Under the pieces are notes generated by a model, which worked only from the letters and a program-made list of their open reading frames with translations, was not told the DNA's origin and searched no databases. Of a stretch of DNA of 64,000 nt, positions 23,764-34,799 are shown piece by piece; positions within the stretch are counted from its first letter, which is position 1, and each line of letters opens with the position of its first letter. A program made the translations under genes and the position numbers. The DNA comes from Gremmenia infestans (lineage: Eukaryota; Ascomycota; Leotiomycetes; Helotiales; Hamatocanthoscyphaceae). The stretch lies in NCBI GenBank assembly GCA_032629725.1, contig JAFEVB010000029.1, forward strand, positions 310,001 through 374,000, written 5' to 3'.

Positions 23764-26456
23764 CTAGTTGAACATGTCCGAGGCATCGGAATCATCATCA
23801 CTTCCACTGCTCTCATCACTTTCCAACCACTCATCTTCCCCTCCCTCCACATCACCACCCGGACCCCTCTCGCACCGCTCCAATTCTCCCTCCAACCTCC
23901 TACCTCGCCCACGATACTCATTATACTCAATCTGGCTCACAACCTTCCACCTACTAACCTCCGGCGCAAACGGATACTTCCCCTTCGCCCACCTAGCCAA
24001 CTGCACCAAATCCAACTCATAGAAGCTCCAGACCGGCATCCTCCGAATTTTCCCCACCTCCTCCTCTTTCACCTCACCCCGCTGCACCCCCTTCTGCGCA
24101 AACTTCAGGAACCGGTTCTTGCGCCGCTGCGCCTTGCCCATCTGCTTAGCAGTCAGATCTTCCTGCCTCGTCGGGTACTGCGCCAGATGCGAATAGGCTT
24201 TGTATTTCTCCATGTGGGCTTTCTTGCGCGCAAGAGCTGCTTTCTTTTCAGCACGCGCGAGGGCCAGCTCTGCGGATCCTTCGGCCATGTAGCGCGCGTT
24301 TTGCGTGGTGTTGCTTTTGTCTGAGTGGGAGAAGAAGACGAGGGAGCTGCGCTCGCCGACTGAGAGAAAGAAGAGTTAGTCAGTAGGTAAGGTTCTGTTT
24401 CTGGGGGAATGTATGTAGAAGATGGTTTGATTAGAAGAAATAAATTAGAGGGGTTTGTTTCTTACTTTTTGTACGCAAGAAATGCTGTAGAACACTAGCG
24501 CGGAACAATATTATGTCCCCTGGTATATAGCGTAGATTGACATCCAAGTCAGGGAAACACAGTTCGCCCCCCTTAAAGTCACCAACACAAGTCATGCCCG
24601 CCCAACTCTCACGCATCGCCGCATCGCCTGCATCTTTGTGGTTATGCGACTGGATATTCCGCAAACAAGCGATCCCAAGGAACGACATCTCCTTGGCAAA
24701 CTTGAAAGCGCCAAGTCCAGTATCAGCATCCACCATCTTGTCAACATGCTCGCGGTACGCTTTGTATTTCGGCGCATCTATCGTCTCGAACCAGAGACTC
24801 ATTGCTTGCTGCACAGGCGCCATGTCTTGCAGAAACCTGACACGCGCGCCGAACTGATGGCCGCCGTAGCCCACGATATCCTTGGAGAGCTGGTGGTTGT
24901 ACGGGCCTGCGAATTTATTCCACTTGTCGTGGCCGCGGGCTAGCACCCGCCAGAGGGCAAAGTGGAAGACTCCTGCATCTTTGCCCTTCTTGTTCCAGTA
25001 CTCTTTAGAGAGCTTGAAGGTGTTGGTTGGATGCCGTCGGTCGGTGTTGCCGGGTGTGGGTGCGGAGACACCTCGACGACGGAGACGCTCCATTGCTTCG
25101 TAGATATGAGAAGGCATGTCTCCATCTTCTTTCCCTTCGAAAAGTCCTTCGATCCCACCATTGATCTTTACAAGCATGACTTGACCGTCCTGGTCTTTGA
25201 ATTGTATGGAGCTTGTAATTAATCTGGTGGGAATCGGAGGCTCGATTTCTGGTTTTGCATTCTTCTTTGCGAGCTTTGCGAGTGTGATGTTTGGATCGTT
25301 TATCACTTCTGTTGGAATAGTACCGAGCCGGCGGCGTAAAAATTCACGAATATGCTTTCGTTCCTGCCATTCACTAGGCCCAGCAACGGGTGGGTCATCT
25401 TTTCCTACCTTACCGTTAGAAGTGTCTCGAGACGAATCGGATCAACGTACTTTCGTCTCCATATCTTTCCCAGACCTCTTTCCAGATCTTCTCTCTTTTT
25501 GGTGCCTCCTCGGCTCTAACCCATGCAACCAACTCCCTTGCATAAATTCCCGCGGCAGCAATCTCCTCATCAGTAGCTGGATAAAAATCTCTCGTCTGCT
25601 CCTTACTATTAGACGCTGTAGCTTCATACCTCTCCCGCTTGTCCAAATCATACTTTACAATTTTCTTCCCTTCTAGATCCTTTGCCAGCGGATTGTCGCT
25701 AGTAGGTGCATCTAACCTTTCCCTAAGCCACCTGGCATCATACCCAGGGATGTAATGGTCTTTGACAAGCTTGTCGATTTTTTGTAATTCGGGTGTTTCA
25801 AACATTTTGGATGAAGCTTCGCTGCTGACCATTTCGGAATCCTTAGGTGTAACAGGGACAACACTCTTTGCAGATACCTTTCCCTTCTTCTCTGCCAAAA
25901 ATATTCCATTACTCCGGCTTTGGCCGTCGTTCGGTATCTTGACCAATTTCTTCTTCCGTGATGTATTTGCCGACTTGAACTTCCGTTTCTTTTCAGCCTC
26001 GGAAGGAAAAAACTCTTCCACGGAATCATAATCCAAATTCCTCTTATGCGATCCTCGATGCCACTGCTGTCCAAAACCATCTGAATTGTATTCAACAGCA
26101 GCGCTGCTCTCTTTCCGTCGTGGCAGAGTCCTGGTCTCCTTACGTCGTCGAGGAGGACTTGAGCTCGCTGAGCTAGCATTCGAAGACCCGATAGTTATAG
26201 GAGGGGCCTTCGAAGGGAGTTCTACTACTGAACGAGTATCACCGCGAACGATAACAGCTGGAAGTTTGAGTTTGGTTTGTGATGGAGCTTCGACTCTAAG
26301 GCCCGGCCGAGGTTGTGGCTCTGACGTAGAAGAGTGTTCCGGACTGTGCAAAGCATATTCAGACGCAATCGCCTTCGAAAAAGCTCCTGTAAGAGATTCC
26401 AAGATACGGATATCAACGTTGTCGAGATCTGGCATCTCTTGTGTAGCCACCGTCAT
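23764..26456 (-). CDS. TET/JBP-like 2OG-Fe(II) dioxygenase candidate (846 aa)
   Basis: Exons 26456-25451, 25404-24466 and 24359-23764 total 2,541 nt; the introns are 46 and 106 bp. Residues 1-260 are disordered and basic (RRRKETRTLPRRK). A helical region with WLRERLD and WKEVWERYGD follows. The catalytic region is about 400-665. It shows HKDAGD (H591, D593), GDFKGGELCFPDLD, PGDIILFRASVLQHF (H643) and GERSSLVFFSHSD (R652), which gives the HxD...H...R set for iron and 2-oxoglutarate. The GDFxGGEL..P...PGD pattern is that of the fungal oxygenase group related to TET/JBP. The C-terminal 190 residues are basic, then strongly acidic (SDESSGSDDDSDASD). A nucleic-acid or protein oxygenase in the nucleus is plausible; the substrate is unknown. 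Confidence 0.8.
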
Positions 26457-27126
26457 CTTGAAACGGTGCGTTGGGACAATTGCAAAAGGGAAGTCCTGAT
26501 AGATAGGTACGCAAACAAATTGAGCTCACAACATATACGAAAGAAGGCAATAATTGAAGGTAGAGCGAAAATGAGAAACGACCACAATATGCATTTAGAT
26601 GGTAAAAAAGGGGTGGGTGTCAGGTGGATGCGATGTGAACAAAGAAATGACACTTGCTCTTCCTTTCCGCTTTCATCGAGAATAACCAGTCCCAAACTAG
26701 AAATACTTGAACAAATCCATACGGATTTGGAAAGGACAATAGATAACTTGCAAGTGACGAATGCGGCCACAGGATGCTATGTAGATTGATGCATGCCCTC
26801 CACCGCGGCATACCCCCGAGAATCTGGTTTCGGCAATGTAATACAATGCACCATACTTATGATGGAGAACTCAAGTAATTCCCAAGACTAACAACTCTAT
26901 ATGTGTGTAGGGACATAACAGAAATCAACCAACAAATATGTATATAAACAAAAACAAGCAAGGTCGCCCAATTCAAATCGCACTATACAACTCTGAAGCT
27001 CCAGACTCCTCATCCACGGATAAAAGTACCTCTTCCGCGGCCACAATCTCTCACCATCATAACAAAGTGTATCATCGTGCCCAAACACCTACAGCTCACT
27101 AATACCCCGACCATCAGTCAGCTGGC
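26457..27126. other. Intergenic, no gene seen
   Basis: 5' flank of the dioxygenase gene and 3' flank of the amidoligase. No frame with recognisable features. Confidence 0.5.
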
Positions 27127-29272
27127 TCAAATCCTAACCCCATACGTCTCCTGAACGCGCGCCACTGCCTCCTTATACCCAGTATCCGAATTAACTCTCA
27201 GCGCCTTATCAAACTCCCGACCCGTCAACCTGCCCGTACGCCTCGTCTCCCTACACCTCTGCCAGACAAACCATTTATCCATCTCTCGCTCCGCATCATG
27301 GACCTTATCCCGATGCATTTCCGCGCGTGCGGCAAAGTGCGCCTTACCTTCGGCCGGGAAGCTGAGTACGTCTAGGATGCTGACTTGGCTAGCGTAGTCT
27401 TCAACAAGACTGCGTGTATCGCCCTGCGATACAAAGTCGACGTCGTCGCGGATCTGGTAGTGGAGTTGTGCTAGGAGGTAGGAGTATTTGACTAGGTGGA
27501 CGAGGAACGTCACCCACCATTTTATGGCGACGGGGTCGGTTGTTCCTTGGTGGTGCCGGAATTCTATGGTGGTGGGCTTGTTGTCTCTTTCGGGGGATAT
27601 GTTGACTGTTACGTACGAGCCATCGTGTGTCCCGGTTGTGACTTTTCGCAGACTGTTAGCATCCTTTGCTTGATATATGGACTGGGTGAACTGCTGCGGT
27701 GTGAAAGTGAGAAGTTCGTCCGGTCGTGCTGTCGGTTCAAAATCTTGCAGTCGTTTCTTTTCCATGCCAAGTCTGATTCGCAAAGTAAACATTGCATCCC
27801 TCCGGTTCACAGGTAGCCATTTCTCGATTTCGTCTTCGAATAGTCCGTATAGAGCAGTCACGTTCTGCATGCATGCAGAACCCACAGGGCTTTCGAAGTC
27901 GACGTCAGACCCGCCGTTGATTGCCACATGTACGTGCAACCCGCTTTTTGCATTCTTCGGGAAGAATGCTCGCTCATCGAGCGAGGTCAGATCTTCGTGG
28001 ATTGCTGCAGCCTTGTGAGAAAAATTGAGTTAGTATAACTGCTTTCAAGGTAAACGAGGTGTTTTAACAAGAGACGAATGCAGGAAGTGTCTCAACTTCC
28101 CACAAGTATCTTTATAAAAAACCTATGTTCAAGAAACGAGATACTTACTTTGGCATCCAATCATCTTTGTACCGCAGAACAGCAGATACCAATTCCACTC
28201 CCGAAACACGCCACATTTTCTTCACCTGCCTCTCCAACCGGTTCCCTCGGCGCAGCTGAGCCCTTTCAGATCTTTCTGGGATCGTAACCCCCGCGGCTTC
28301 TGCGGCTTCGAGATCCTGGTAAAGGGCAAAGGCACGTCGTCTAGGCTCAACACTACCATCTTGTGTAACGCTCCACGTCTCCGGACTAACTTCCTTATCT
28401 AGCGCAGCCCATTCAACAGGGGCTATGAGCGAAGGAGTCTTGGGTGAGTGAGGGAGCGCGTGGTTGAGGAGATCAGTAACGTATTGGTTTATGGACTGGT
28501 AGTGTTCTTCAGACAATCGGGTGCTGATGGTCTTCTCGCTTGGGCCGCCTGAGCCAGATTCACTGGAGTCTCTCTTCTGCTTTCTCTTTTCTTTCCTTAG
28601 TGCCTTTTCGGATTTGGAATCGTCTGGTTTTATTTCGGAGTTGGGGGGTATGCTTTCAATCCCGAAAACGTCATCTTCATCGAAATCCTCCAAGTCATCG
28701 TAACCATAACCATCAAAGTCTTCATCAGAAGCGTCTTGATTGTCGGTATATACGATTTCATTCATAAGAGGATTGTCCTGGGGATCATCTGTCATGTTAT
28801 CTCCTTGGTAATATTGAGGGTGGGAATGAAATCGACTTTCTGGCTTCTCATCGGTCTCGTTCTCAATTCCAGCCGAGCCAGTAATATCGTTGCTGCCTTG
28901 ACGTGAGCTAGAGCCTACATCCTTCATAGGGTCTTGGTATTCCGCGTACACGATTCCGTCCATATAATTAGTAACGTCTTCATCTCCTTGGTGTTCTTTC
29001 GGTGAGTCGAAAGAGCCTTCTTCTAACGATGCTTCCGAGATCATCACAATACTATCACCACTAACAAACCCCACATCAGCCCCCCTATGCTCATCGTCTT
29101 CCTCGGTCACAGACAATCCAGATCTAGATCTAGACGACGATGTGGCATTTTCACTCTTCCCACTATACGGATCAAAAGCGTGATGAAGGGACTTTAGAAC
29201 CACAAAGTCGAATTCATATTCGATACCGAAAGTAATATCCGGACTGGGATACCTTACCACTGGATCACCCAT
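27127..29272 (-). CDS. Putative amidoligase (COOH-NH2 ligase superfamily, about 680 aa)
   Basis: Starts MGDPVVRYPSPDITFGIEYEFDFVV. GIEYEF is the first metal/ATP-site motif of the amidoligase family (glutamine-synthetase-like fold). A long Asp/Glu/Ser-rich insert (about residues 40-250) interrupts the domain. The core then resumes with VELVSAVLRYKDDWMPK, SGLHVHVAINGG and TIEFRHHQGTTDP...KWWVTF. The 3' exon is 28011-27127. The first exon runs from 29272 to about 28149 and ends before a good donor (GTAAGT), but phase 2 does not fit the 28011 acceptor directly. A 34-nt exon at 28109-28076 would restore the frame. These enzymes are thought to form amide or peptide bonds; the substrate is unknown. 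Confidence 0.78.
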
Positions 29273-29967
29273 TATGCCTGTCGGAAGCTAATTGTGTATC
29301 ATGTATGTATATATCAGATTTCCTTCTACTGAAAACTGGACGCAAAACTGACAGATGCGGAAAATATGTTACTGAGATGCCTCGAGTTCAAGGTGAGAAA
29401 CTCGGACAAAGACATGAACTGCATCCGGCAACTGGGCCAATCCTCTCTTGCAGCAATTAGACTTCTTTGACATGATTCTACCAACAAGCTTAAGCACCAT
29501 CAAGGACAGACAAAGGCAGCGAAAAATGTACAGTGTATAGAGCAGAGATGTCGAGGCAAACTAAACCAAACTTGCAGGTCAAGGCTATGTATGCATTCCC
29601 GATTATCAAGTAATTCTTTCAACCTCCTAACCGAAATCCATTCATGCTTCAAAACTCTCTTCAAAAATTGTCGTTGGGGAAGAAGAAATAAAAAGGTAGA
29701 AATGCAGCTTGCAGAAAGTGACAGGTAGTCTACACGAGCACCAGGTAATCCGAGTCCAGAATACCCACTGCAGTCAAAACAGATTAAAAAAGGAAGCGTG
29801 ACTTGCGCCTTCATAAAAGGTCAAGTGTATTATCTTTATGTTCGTTAATACCTACCTGCTCAGCTATGCTATGCCACAATTTATCATCATCCTCCAGGAG
29901 TATCAGCCCCAAACGCCCAAAGACCTCATAATCCCCCAACGCCTATCCATTCATAGCATGCACACAA
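29273..29967. other. Intergenic, no gene seen
   Basis: Promoter of the amidoligase and 3' flank of UFD1. Only short frames. Confidence 0.5.
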
Positions 29968-31268
29968 TCAAATCTTCCTCCCATCAAGTCTCCTTCCCAC
30001 ATCCGGCTTCTTCTCCTCCTTGACAACATCCTCCTTTTCCTTTTCCTTGCCCTTCTCGCTCTCTCCTTTCCGCTTGACGCCACTTCTAAGAGTTTGCCCC
30101 TGCCCCGCAAAATGCGGCTGCGCTGCATCCGCATTCTCTTTCTCCTTATCAGCCGCCGTCTTCAGCGGTTTAATCTCATACCCAAAGAAGAGCTTATTAG
30201 GCGCTAAGCGCAGGGGCTGGGGTCCATTCGTTCTCCGCACCACAGTACTTGCACTCTCGGGAGTTTTATTCGTACTAGCCCCCGCCACAGGGGTCGAGGC
30301 TTTCGGCGTAGATGCTTTCTTGGAATTTAGTTTCTGACCTCCAAGCAAGAAGTTCGAAGTCGAGGCTCTAGCGCCTGTCGCAGCCGTGGCAGCGGACGGC
30401 GCAATGTCAGAGTAGTTGATAGCTTGTGCCATCGTGCCCTGACTATGCAACATGCCACCCGCCGGTAGCCCAGGTCCATTCCGCGGCGTGCTCGTCCCGC
30501 TTCCCCGCGTAGGCTCCACGTACCCCACGGGCGCGGCGAAATCAACCTCAACGTCCGTCTCCAGCATGCTGACGCCCATTTTGTCGCTTGTGGGTTTTAC
30601 TTCTAGCACGGCGACGTCGTAGACCGTGTCGTTGTAGGAGAAAGAGAAGATGTCGCCTTTTGTGACAGTGGCGAAGTCCCGAAAGGCCTTTTCGAGCACT
30701 GCTTTCGGGTCCGAGATATCGAGGAAGGCCGTATTTTGTGGTTGAAGCTTGACGAGGGAGGCGGAGGGAAGGTCGGTGGATTTTATTTGGATTAGATCAC
30801 CTGTGTCTAGATCTAGAGTTTTCATCATCTATGCAATGTATCAGTATCACTTTCATTCTTCTTGGGGAACGTGGAGAAATACCCAGTGCGGTAAATACAC
30901 CTTTCCTTCCTCGGCCACAAACTCCAATACACCAGCATGAGAGACCTTGTCCGCTGCCCCGTTGATCAGCTCAAACAGCATCGGATACGTGATATGTAGC
31001 CGTGTGAGCTTCTCGAGAGCTGACGGCGGCATGATGATCTTTCCGCCAAAGTTGAGGTGCTCACGCTCTGGACCAGGCAGCATGACGGTTGGGTAGCAGC
31101 GATAGTATTCATCGAAACGCTTCATGGCTCCTGGTCGTCCGCCGCGGGCTTGAAGTAGGTTGTACATGGCCATTGGGTCGTCGTCCTCGTAGTATCCGCT
31201 TGGGTGATACTGGTTGCGTTAGTAAGATATGTGGAGGGGAGTAGCTGGTAGTGTGGAATCAGTACCAT
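29968..31268 (-). CDS. UFD1: UFD1, Cdc48/p97 ubiquitin-binding cofactor (396 aa)
   Basis: Subunit of the Ufd1-Npl4 adaptor that presents polyubiquitylated substrates to the AAA ATPase Cdc48, including in ER-associated degradation. Exons 31209-30883 and 30828-29968, preceded by a proposed ATG-only exon at 31268-31266; the total is 1,191 nt. The double-psi-barrel UT3 domain covers about residues 20-200: GGKIIMPPSALEKL, HITYPMLFEL, VYLPHWMMKTLDL, SISDPKAVLEKAF-type FLDISDPKAVLEKAF, and VDFAAPVGYVEP. The C-terminal half is Ala/Ser/Thr-rich with a lysine-rich end, and LFFGYEIKPL is the conserved late motif. Divergent from LIN1 with 274 bp between starts. Confidence 0.94.
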
Positions 31269-31542
31269 TTTGTTTTAAAGATGGGTCGTAGTTTTTTTGT
31301 TCAAGAAAGTTTGTGTATTTACTTGGAGGTTTGTGACGAGGTGGAAGCTTCACAATCAGTCAGTAGAAATGACGAAACGCTGTGCCTGGCGCTAGGTAGC
31401 TTTATCTATCTTAACTCCGAAGTACAGTACCGCCTTACTGTACCTTGTTCATTCCTCTGCATCCCTAACTACGTACTATACACTTACTTCCCTCTCTAAT
31501 TCACCCCCTCGCGCCATTGCTACAAACCCCTAGATAATAATC
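31269..31542. promoter_or_regulatory. Bidirectional promoter between UFD1 and LIN1
   Basis: The 274 bp between two outward-facing start codons must carry both promoters. No TATA box is evident on either side. The LIN1 side has a C/T-rich leader just before the ATG. Confidence 0.5.
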
Positions 31543-33000
31543 ATGAGCTCCCGCTTCTCCGCAGCGCGTCCCAACCGCGCCGGCGAAGCATTTGCACGTA
31601 CTCACCACGCCGAAACGTCAGACGACCCCTCCTCATCCTCCAAAGGTCCCAAATTCGACATCCGCAACCCCTCAGCCCTCGCCCCCGATGCCCCCGAAGA
31701 AGACGCCGTGCTAGAAGCCGATGTAATTGGTGGCGGCGGCGCAGGGACCAAAAGAGGAGCGGTCAATCTAGATGGATATGACAGTGATTCCGACAACGAG
31801 GGCTTCGATGCGCGGGCCGAAAAACGCTCAAAGGGAGACGTCAATCTCGCGGATGCATTGGATGGGTATGGGCCAGATGGAGCTGGCAGGAATGGTGGGG
31901 GTAGAAGTGGAGGGAAGAAGAGTGAAATGGAGGACGATGCAGATATGTTTGCAGACCTAGAAGAAGAGGATGGAGACGAAGATGAAGATATGCCTGGAAC
32001 GGGGAAGAAGGACAAGAGTGTGAGATTTCTAGGCGAGGACGAAATAGAAGGCCAAGTCCAGTCCTCTAAATCTGGAGGTCACATATCCTCCAATTTTGCG
32101 CTCGACCCCAAGGGCAAACTCTCCACACACGCCATGGACGATGCCGAGTCCTCAGACGACGAAGAAGAAGCTGCGTTGGCGGCACAGGAAGAAGATATCG
32201 ACGATGAAATCGGCGCCGGTGGATTGAAAAGGAACGCGCCCAAGGTCGACGCTTTTAACATGAAAGCGGAGCAGGAGGAGGGGCGGTTCGATGATGCGGG
32301 AAATTTTGTACGCAAGGCTGCAGATCCGGATTCGAGGCATGATTTGTGGCTCGAGGGCGTTAGTAAGAAGGATATGAAGAAGGCGGCGGAAGCGCATGAG
32401 AAACGCGAAGAGGAGAGAAGGCAGAAGAGGTTGGAAGATGATGCCTTGCTCTTACCCGATATCCTCCGAACCCTTATTCTCCAGCTCGAGAAAGGAGAGA
32501 CAGTTCTCGAGGCCCTGGCCCGGTTGGCGAAAGGCCAGAAGAAAGAGAAGAAAATCCCGAAATGGAAGCTGAAGAAACAGGCTAAGAAAGAGGATGCTAT
32601 GGATATGGACGATACCGCTCCTACCCCCAACCAACCGGAAGATAAGGAACAAACACGCATCAAGGAGGCCGTGGACAAGATCACAGGTGCGGCCGACCAG
32701 TTGCTCACGAGAGGGCAAACGGACATCTATGAGCAGGAACGCGAAATGCTAGTGCGGCAGTACGCACGTGAGGCTGGGGGGCCGTGGGTTGAGCCGGCCG
32801 TGGAGAAGGTCCACGATGATGGGGAGGTTAAGTATTGGGAGTACAGGTGGACGGATGGACGGGATGGGGATGCGAAGCAGGGCCCGTACGATGGGGCTAC
32901 TATGGTTGCGTGGCAGGACGCTGGGTACTTTGGCGAGGGGGTTGAGTTCAAGAGGGTTGGTGAGGAGGGGGCGTGGAGTAGGGTTGTGGATTTTGTATGA
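31543..33000 (+). CDS. LIN1: LIN1/CD2BP2-like GYF-domain U5 snRNP protein (485 aa)
   Basis: Single exon. The N-terminal 240 residues are acidic and disordered, with the family landmarks KRGAVNLDGYDSDSDNEGF and DMFADLEEED. DLWLEGVSKKDMKKA and the helical region with ILRTLILQLEKGETVLEALARL sit in the middle. The C-terminal GYF domain (about residues 420-485) reads KYWEYRWTD...QGPYDGATMVAWQDAGYFGEGVEFKR, with the aromatic proline-peptide pocket (Y-W...GPY...W). CD2BP2/Lin1 joins the U5 snRNP by binding Prp6/Prp8 partners and leaves before activation. Overall order and length fit that family. Confidence 0.93.
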   Translation: MSSRFSAARPNRAGEAFARTHHAETSDDPSSSSKGPKFDIRNPSALAPDAPEEDAVLEADVIGGGGAGTKRGAVNLDGYDSDSDNEGFDARAEKRSKGDVNLADALDGYGPDGAGRNGGGRSGGKKSEMEDDADMFADLEEEDGDEDEDMPGTGKKDKSVRFLGEDEIEGQVQSSKSGGHISSNFALDPKGKLSTHAMDDAESSDDEEEAALAAQEEDIDDEIGAGGLKRNAPKVDAFNMKAEQEEGRFDDAGNFVRKAADPDSRHDLWLEGVSKKDMKKAAEAHEKREEERRQKRLEDDALLLPDILRTLILQLEKGETVLEALARLAKGQKKEKKIPKWKLKKQAKKEDAMDMDDTAPTPNQPEDKEQTRIKEAVDKITGAADQLLTRGQTDIYEQEREMLVRQYAREAGGPWVEPAVEKVHDDGEVKYWEYRWTDGRDGDAKQGPYDGATMVAWQDAGYFGEGVEFKRVGEEGAWSRVVDFV

Positions 33001-33281
33001 ATATGTGGGCTTGCATAGTGCATGATTGGAAACAAGGAAAGGCAAGCAACGGAAGGCAAAAGCATAATGATACCCAAAAGCAATATAGTAACAATACACT
33101 TGAATTCAAAACTCACAGTATAGTAAGTAGTCCTCAGGCCAAATCATGCTGTAGGTATTAGAGCCAAAGTCTAACGCCAATCTTTTCCTGGTAATACATA
33201 AAGTACAACCAACATATATCTTTTTATTCCCTCTCGCAAAATGATATCACCCAACGCCTCCCTCCCATTGTCAAAGCTAAT

Positions 33282-34799
33282 TCAAGAAATATCCATAGCA
33301 TCACCATGCCCATTCGTAACATTCAGACTCACTCCGCCCTGATCGCCAATCAGCCTCTTCTCAAACTCCGACACAAACTTCACGCTCCTCCCGCTATCAT
33401 AAAACAGACTAAAACTTCTCTGCACATCCTCAACACCAACCTGCTTCGCCTTCCTCTTCGCACAAATCAGCTGACTGGTGGTAATCAAGTTGCTTCCGTA
33501 GCGGAGTCCTGTTTCCTGGCCGATTTTCGTGAGGAGAGCTAAAGCGTCGGGTGTGAGATCTACTTCTTCTTCTGCGGCGCGGATGGCGAGGATTTGCTGG
33601 ATTTCTTCTTTTTGGTACGAGTGTGTGGACACAATGACTAATCTGTCGAGGAAATCCAATGGCAGTCCGTGGGGAGATTTATAATTTGTTCCGCGCAGAC
33701 GGGAATTGCCTCTGTTGGATGCCATGATCACGATGGGCGCCAGCTCGTCCTCGAGAGCCCGGTTGATGTACGAGAAGCATTCAATATCTAGCATGTGTAC
33801 CTCGTCGATAAAGAGCACGCCGGGTACGATTTCGGCCTTGCCTTCCTCTTTCCATTCAGCTACTTTGGTGTTGATCTGGTCGCGGACTTCGCTACGGATC
33901 TCGCCCGTGTCGCCGGAGAAGAGAGCGAGGAATCCTTGGGTGCGGGAGTTGATTACATCGATTTCGTGTAGGGAGACGGTGTGTGTTACTTCTTTTCGCT
34001 TTTGGAGGTCGCCGTCTGGACATTGTAGGAATTTGGTGTCTACCCCCATGGCATCGTAGTCTCTGGACTTTGCGTATGAGCGTCCAAGTTTCGAAATCTT
34101 GCCCGAGGATTTGTCAATGGAGATGATATCGCCTGCCATTACGCGCTCTTTGGTCATAGAGTCGATCATTTTGCTACCCATGTCGTAGACTGATTCCATG
34201 TCCGTAGTCTTGATTGTGAGCTTGCCTTGCTTTGTGCCCCCTGTTACGCTTCTGTCTGTTTGGATCTCGACCACCTCGCCCTCTATCATCTCACTCTCCT
34301 CCTTGATCCGTACGCCGATGGATTTTCGGAAGGCTTGCTCGAGAGCTTCTGTCTTTGACATCTCCAGCGAGAAGATCTCGGAGGAGGCAAGCATCGTGAA
34401 TGGTACATCGGTCCCCAATGATTGTGCCATACCCATTGCAATCGCAGTCTTCCCAGTACTGAGTAGTCGTCAGCGCCAGCCATGCGTACAGCCCAATCTT
34501 GACCTACCTTGGTGGACCAGCAATCAACACAGCTCTGCCTGCAATCTTCCCCTCCTTCACCATCTGCAAGATCACGGCGGCAGCTTTACGCGCCTTTTCC
34601 TGCCCCACCAGTCCTTGTGATGAAGCTCGCGGCTCTAGGGTATCTGGGTCGACTCCAAGACCGCGAATATGGGAATGTGCCGCGATCAGGTTCAGGCCCC
34701 GGAGCTCCTTGCTCTCGGAGACGGTTTGAATTGCCTGGCCATATTAGAAGGGTAGTTTGGTAGTCCAAGAAAGATATGTTGTATACTCACAGCAGCCAT
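33282..34799 (-). CDS. RVB2: RuvB-like AAA+ ATPase 2 (Reptin, 470 aa)
   Basis: Subunit of the Rvb1-Rvb2 ring used by INO80, SWR1, and R2TP. Exons 34799-34791 (9 nt), 34734-34508 and 34458-33282 sum to 1,413 nt. The protein begins MAAAIQTVSE and has SHIRGLG, Walker A GPPSTGKTA (split by the second intron after GPP), the domain II insert KGKLTIKT-like oligonucleotide-fold region, and Walker B LFIDEVHMLD. VDTKFLQCPDGDLQKRKEV is diagnostic of Rvb2 rather than Rvb1. Sensor residues follow in IVIMASNRG and the LRYGSNLI segment. Length matches Rvb2. Confidence 0.97.

Noticed and set aside
24882..25222. Plus-strand frames opposite the dioxygenase gene
   Set aside because: Mirror images of the real coding strand; no independent support.
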